A program made the translations under genes and the position numbers. From the NCBI RefSeq assembly GCF_000696185.1, contig NZ_KK853997.1:116558-180557 (forward strand): DNA of 64,000 bases. Direction: 5' to 3'. Positions 63,044-64,000 of the stretch are shown here, in pieces. The notes beneath the pieces are model-generated. The model did no database searches. It was not told the origin of the DNA and saw only the letters and a list, made by a program, of their open reading frames with translations. Positions within the stretch are counted from its first letter, which is position 1. The number at the start of each line of letters is the position of its first letter. This stretch comes from Kitasatospora cheerisanensis KCTC 2395. Its GTDB lineage: Bacteria; Actinomycetota; Actinomycetes; Streptomycetales; Streptomycetaceae.

Positions 63044-63093
63044 CGCGCCCCCTCGTGCTCGAAAACCAGTGGATTTCTGCACCCTAAGGCAAG

Positions 63094-63128
63094 TTTGCAG
63101 TTGGCTGCAAAATTACCGTCGGCGGTAA
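63094..63128. promoter_or_regulatory. Two palindromic operators between MMPL and TetR genes
   Basis: TTTGCAG-TTGG-CTGCAAA (63094-63111) and TTACCG-TCGG-CGGTAA (63113-63128), two different perfect palindromes. The second ends 6 bases before the TAGGAT -10 box of tetR. One or both should bind the TetR protein and repress both genes. Confidence 0.75.
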
Positions 63129-63147
63129 CGCTGATAGGATGCGCGGC

Positions 63148-63732
63148 ATGAGCGAGGGTGCGAGGGAACGCGGCAAGGCCCGCCGCCGGGAGGCGATCCT
63201 GCGGGCGGCCTACCAGCTGTTCGCGGAGCGCGGCTTCGAGGCGACCACCATCGCCGAGATCGCGGACCGGGCCGAGGTGTCGGCGCGGACCGTCACCCTC
63301 TACTTCCCCACCAAGCTCGACCTGGCGACCTGCCACCTCGGCGAGTTCACCGGCCGCCTCGCCCACGCCCTCAACAACCGCGCCCCCGGCACCACCACCC
63401 TGGAGGCGCTGGAGACCTGGCTGCGCGCCGATCTCGCCGAGCACCCCGCCGAGGGCGAGCTGGACGGGCTGTGGGAAGCGATGCTCGACCGCAACCCGCA
63501 GCTGCGCGCCGTCACCAACAGCCGCCTGGCCGAGGCGATCCAGGAGGGCGCCCGGATCTTCGCCGCCGAACGCGGCGCCGCCCCCGACGCCTTCACCCCC
63601 CGGATGGTGGCCGCCGCGGCCGCGGCCGTGGTCAGCGAGCTCTACCTGCGCCCCACCGAGGCCCACCTGGAGGCCGCCATGGCCTTCCTGGCCGCCGGCA
63701 TCTCCACCCTCCCGCCCGGCCAGCTCCCCTGA
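63148..63732 (+). CDS. TetR-family regulator
   Basis: 194 residues. HTH at about 15-60 (RREAILRAAYQLFAERGFEATTIAEIADRAEVSARTVTLYFPTK) and a helical ligand domain. TAGGAT (63135-63140) lies 7 bases before the ATG with no ribosome binding site, so the mRNA is probably leaderless. It likely represses the MMPL exporter and itself. Confidence 0.92.
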   Translation: MSEGARERGKARRREAILRAAYQLFAERGFEATTIAEIADRAEVSARTVTLYFPTKLDLATCHLGEFTGRLAHALNNRAPGTTTLEALETWLRADLAEHPAEGELDGLWEAMLDRNPQLRAVTNSRLAEAIQEGARIFAAERGAAPDAFTPRMVAAAAAAVVSELYLRPTEAHLEAAMAFLAAGISTLPPGQLP

Positions 63733-63750
63733 CGGCCCCTCACCGCACGC

Positions 63751-64000
63751 TCAGCCGAAGAAGCCGCCGTCCGCGGCGAGCACGCTGCCGGTGATGAACG
63801 CGGCGGCGGGCGTGGCCAGGAAGACCACGGCGGCGGCGAGTTCCTCGGGCCGGCCGTAGCGGCCGAGCACGTTCAGCGCGCGCTGCGCGTCGGAGCTCGG
63901 CCCGTCCGCCGGGTTCATCTCGGTGTTCACCGACCCGGACTGCACCACGTTGACGGTGATCCCGCGCGGCGCGAGCTCCAGCGCGGCGGCCCGGCTGTAC
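63751..64000 (-). CDS. SDR-family oxidoreductase, 5' part beyond the window
   Basis: C-terminal 82 residues of a short-chain dehydrogenase: RAAALELAPRGITVNVVQSG (the strand after the catalytic Lys), PEELAAAVVFLATPAAAFITGSVLAADGGFFG (typical end). The active-site Tyr and NAD(P) site lie outside the window. A reductase of unknown substrate. Converges with the TetR gene. Confidence 0.85.
   Translation of the reverse strand, partial: YSRAAALELAPRGITVNVVQSGSVNTEMNPADGPSSDAQRALNVLGRYGRPEELAAAVVFLATPAAAFITGSVLAADGGFFG

Noticed and set aside
1..64000. Secondary-metabolite gene cluster
   Set aside because: A P450, exporters and a TetX-like enzyme are present but no core synthase (PKS, NRPS, terpene synthase, RiPP precursor) is seen.

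Overview
The window is very GC-rich. Its gene density, frequent GTG starts, many ECF sigma factors, mycothiol-type DinB/maleylpyruvate-isomerase folds, F420-dependent (LLM) oxidoreductase and family 2B encapsulin all point to a Streptomycetaceae chromosome (Streptomyces or Kitasatospora). I see no tRNA, rRNA, CRISPR array, transposase, integrase or phage gene. It looks like ordinary chromosome rich in transporters, regulators and secreted enzymes rather than one biosynthetic cluster.

Layout. 0-5 kb: a 5'-truncated phytanoyl-CoA-dioxygenase-like gene, a badly frameshifted winged-helix regulator, a secreted alpha/beta hydrolase, and an LLM oxidoreductase fused to a small Cys-containing domain. 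5-17 kb: an MFS exporter, hypothetical proteins, a SigE-type sigma factor with a one-TM partner, two DinB-like proteins, a second MFS exporter, acylphosphatase and cytidine-deaminase-like protein. 17-20.5 kb: a permease / cupin / gamma-glutamylputrescine-oxidase-like operon for polyamine or amine uptake and oxidation. 20.6-34 kb: secreted PHB-depolymerase-family esterase, SpoIIE-like phosphatase, ketopantoate reductase, HAD hydrolase plus tandem GNAT, and assorted small proteins. 34-38 kb: SnoaL-like protein, MarR regulator with a DHA2 exporter, and an amidase, with three short tandem repeats packed into the gaps. 38-44 kb: CYTH protein, DUF4239 membrane protein, Pro/Thr-rich membrane protein, a family 2B encapsulin shell gene and a secreted lipase. 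44-56 kb: PucR-type regulator, endonuclease/phosphatase fold protein, serine hydrolase, a TetX-like monooxygenase divergent from a TetR regulator with twin operators, a secreted metalloprotease, a MarR/DHA2 exporter operon and a P450. 56-60 kb: two divergent paralogous ECF sigma factors, each with a dihydrofolate-reductase-fold gene on its own side. 60-64 kb: a small secreted protein under a striking palindrome, an MMPL exporter divergent from TetR, and a truncated SDR gene.

Two points govern how the annotation should be read. First, at least nine genes are split by apparent frameshifts (12 sites in all), and every one restores the protein if a single base is added, most often in a short G or C run. 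That pattern fits uncorrected sequencing error better than pseudogenes, so I annotate these as intact genes with a defect in this copy. Second, several genes start 6-8 bases after a TANNNT -10 box with no ribosome binding site, which suggests leaderless mRNAs.

The most interesting system is the encapsulin shell gene at 41.05-42.46 kb. It carries a degenerate cyclic-nucleotide-binding domain, has a perfect palindrome just upstream, and has no recognisable cargo enzyme nearby.
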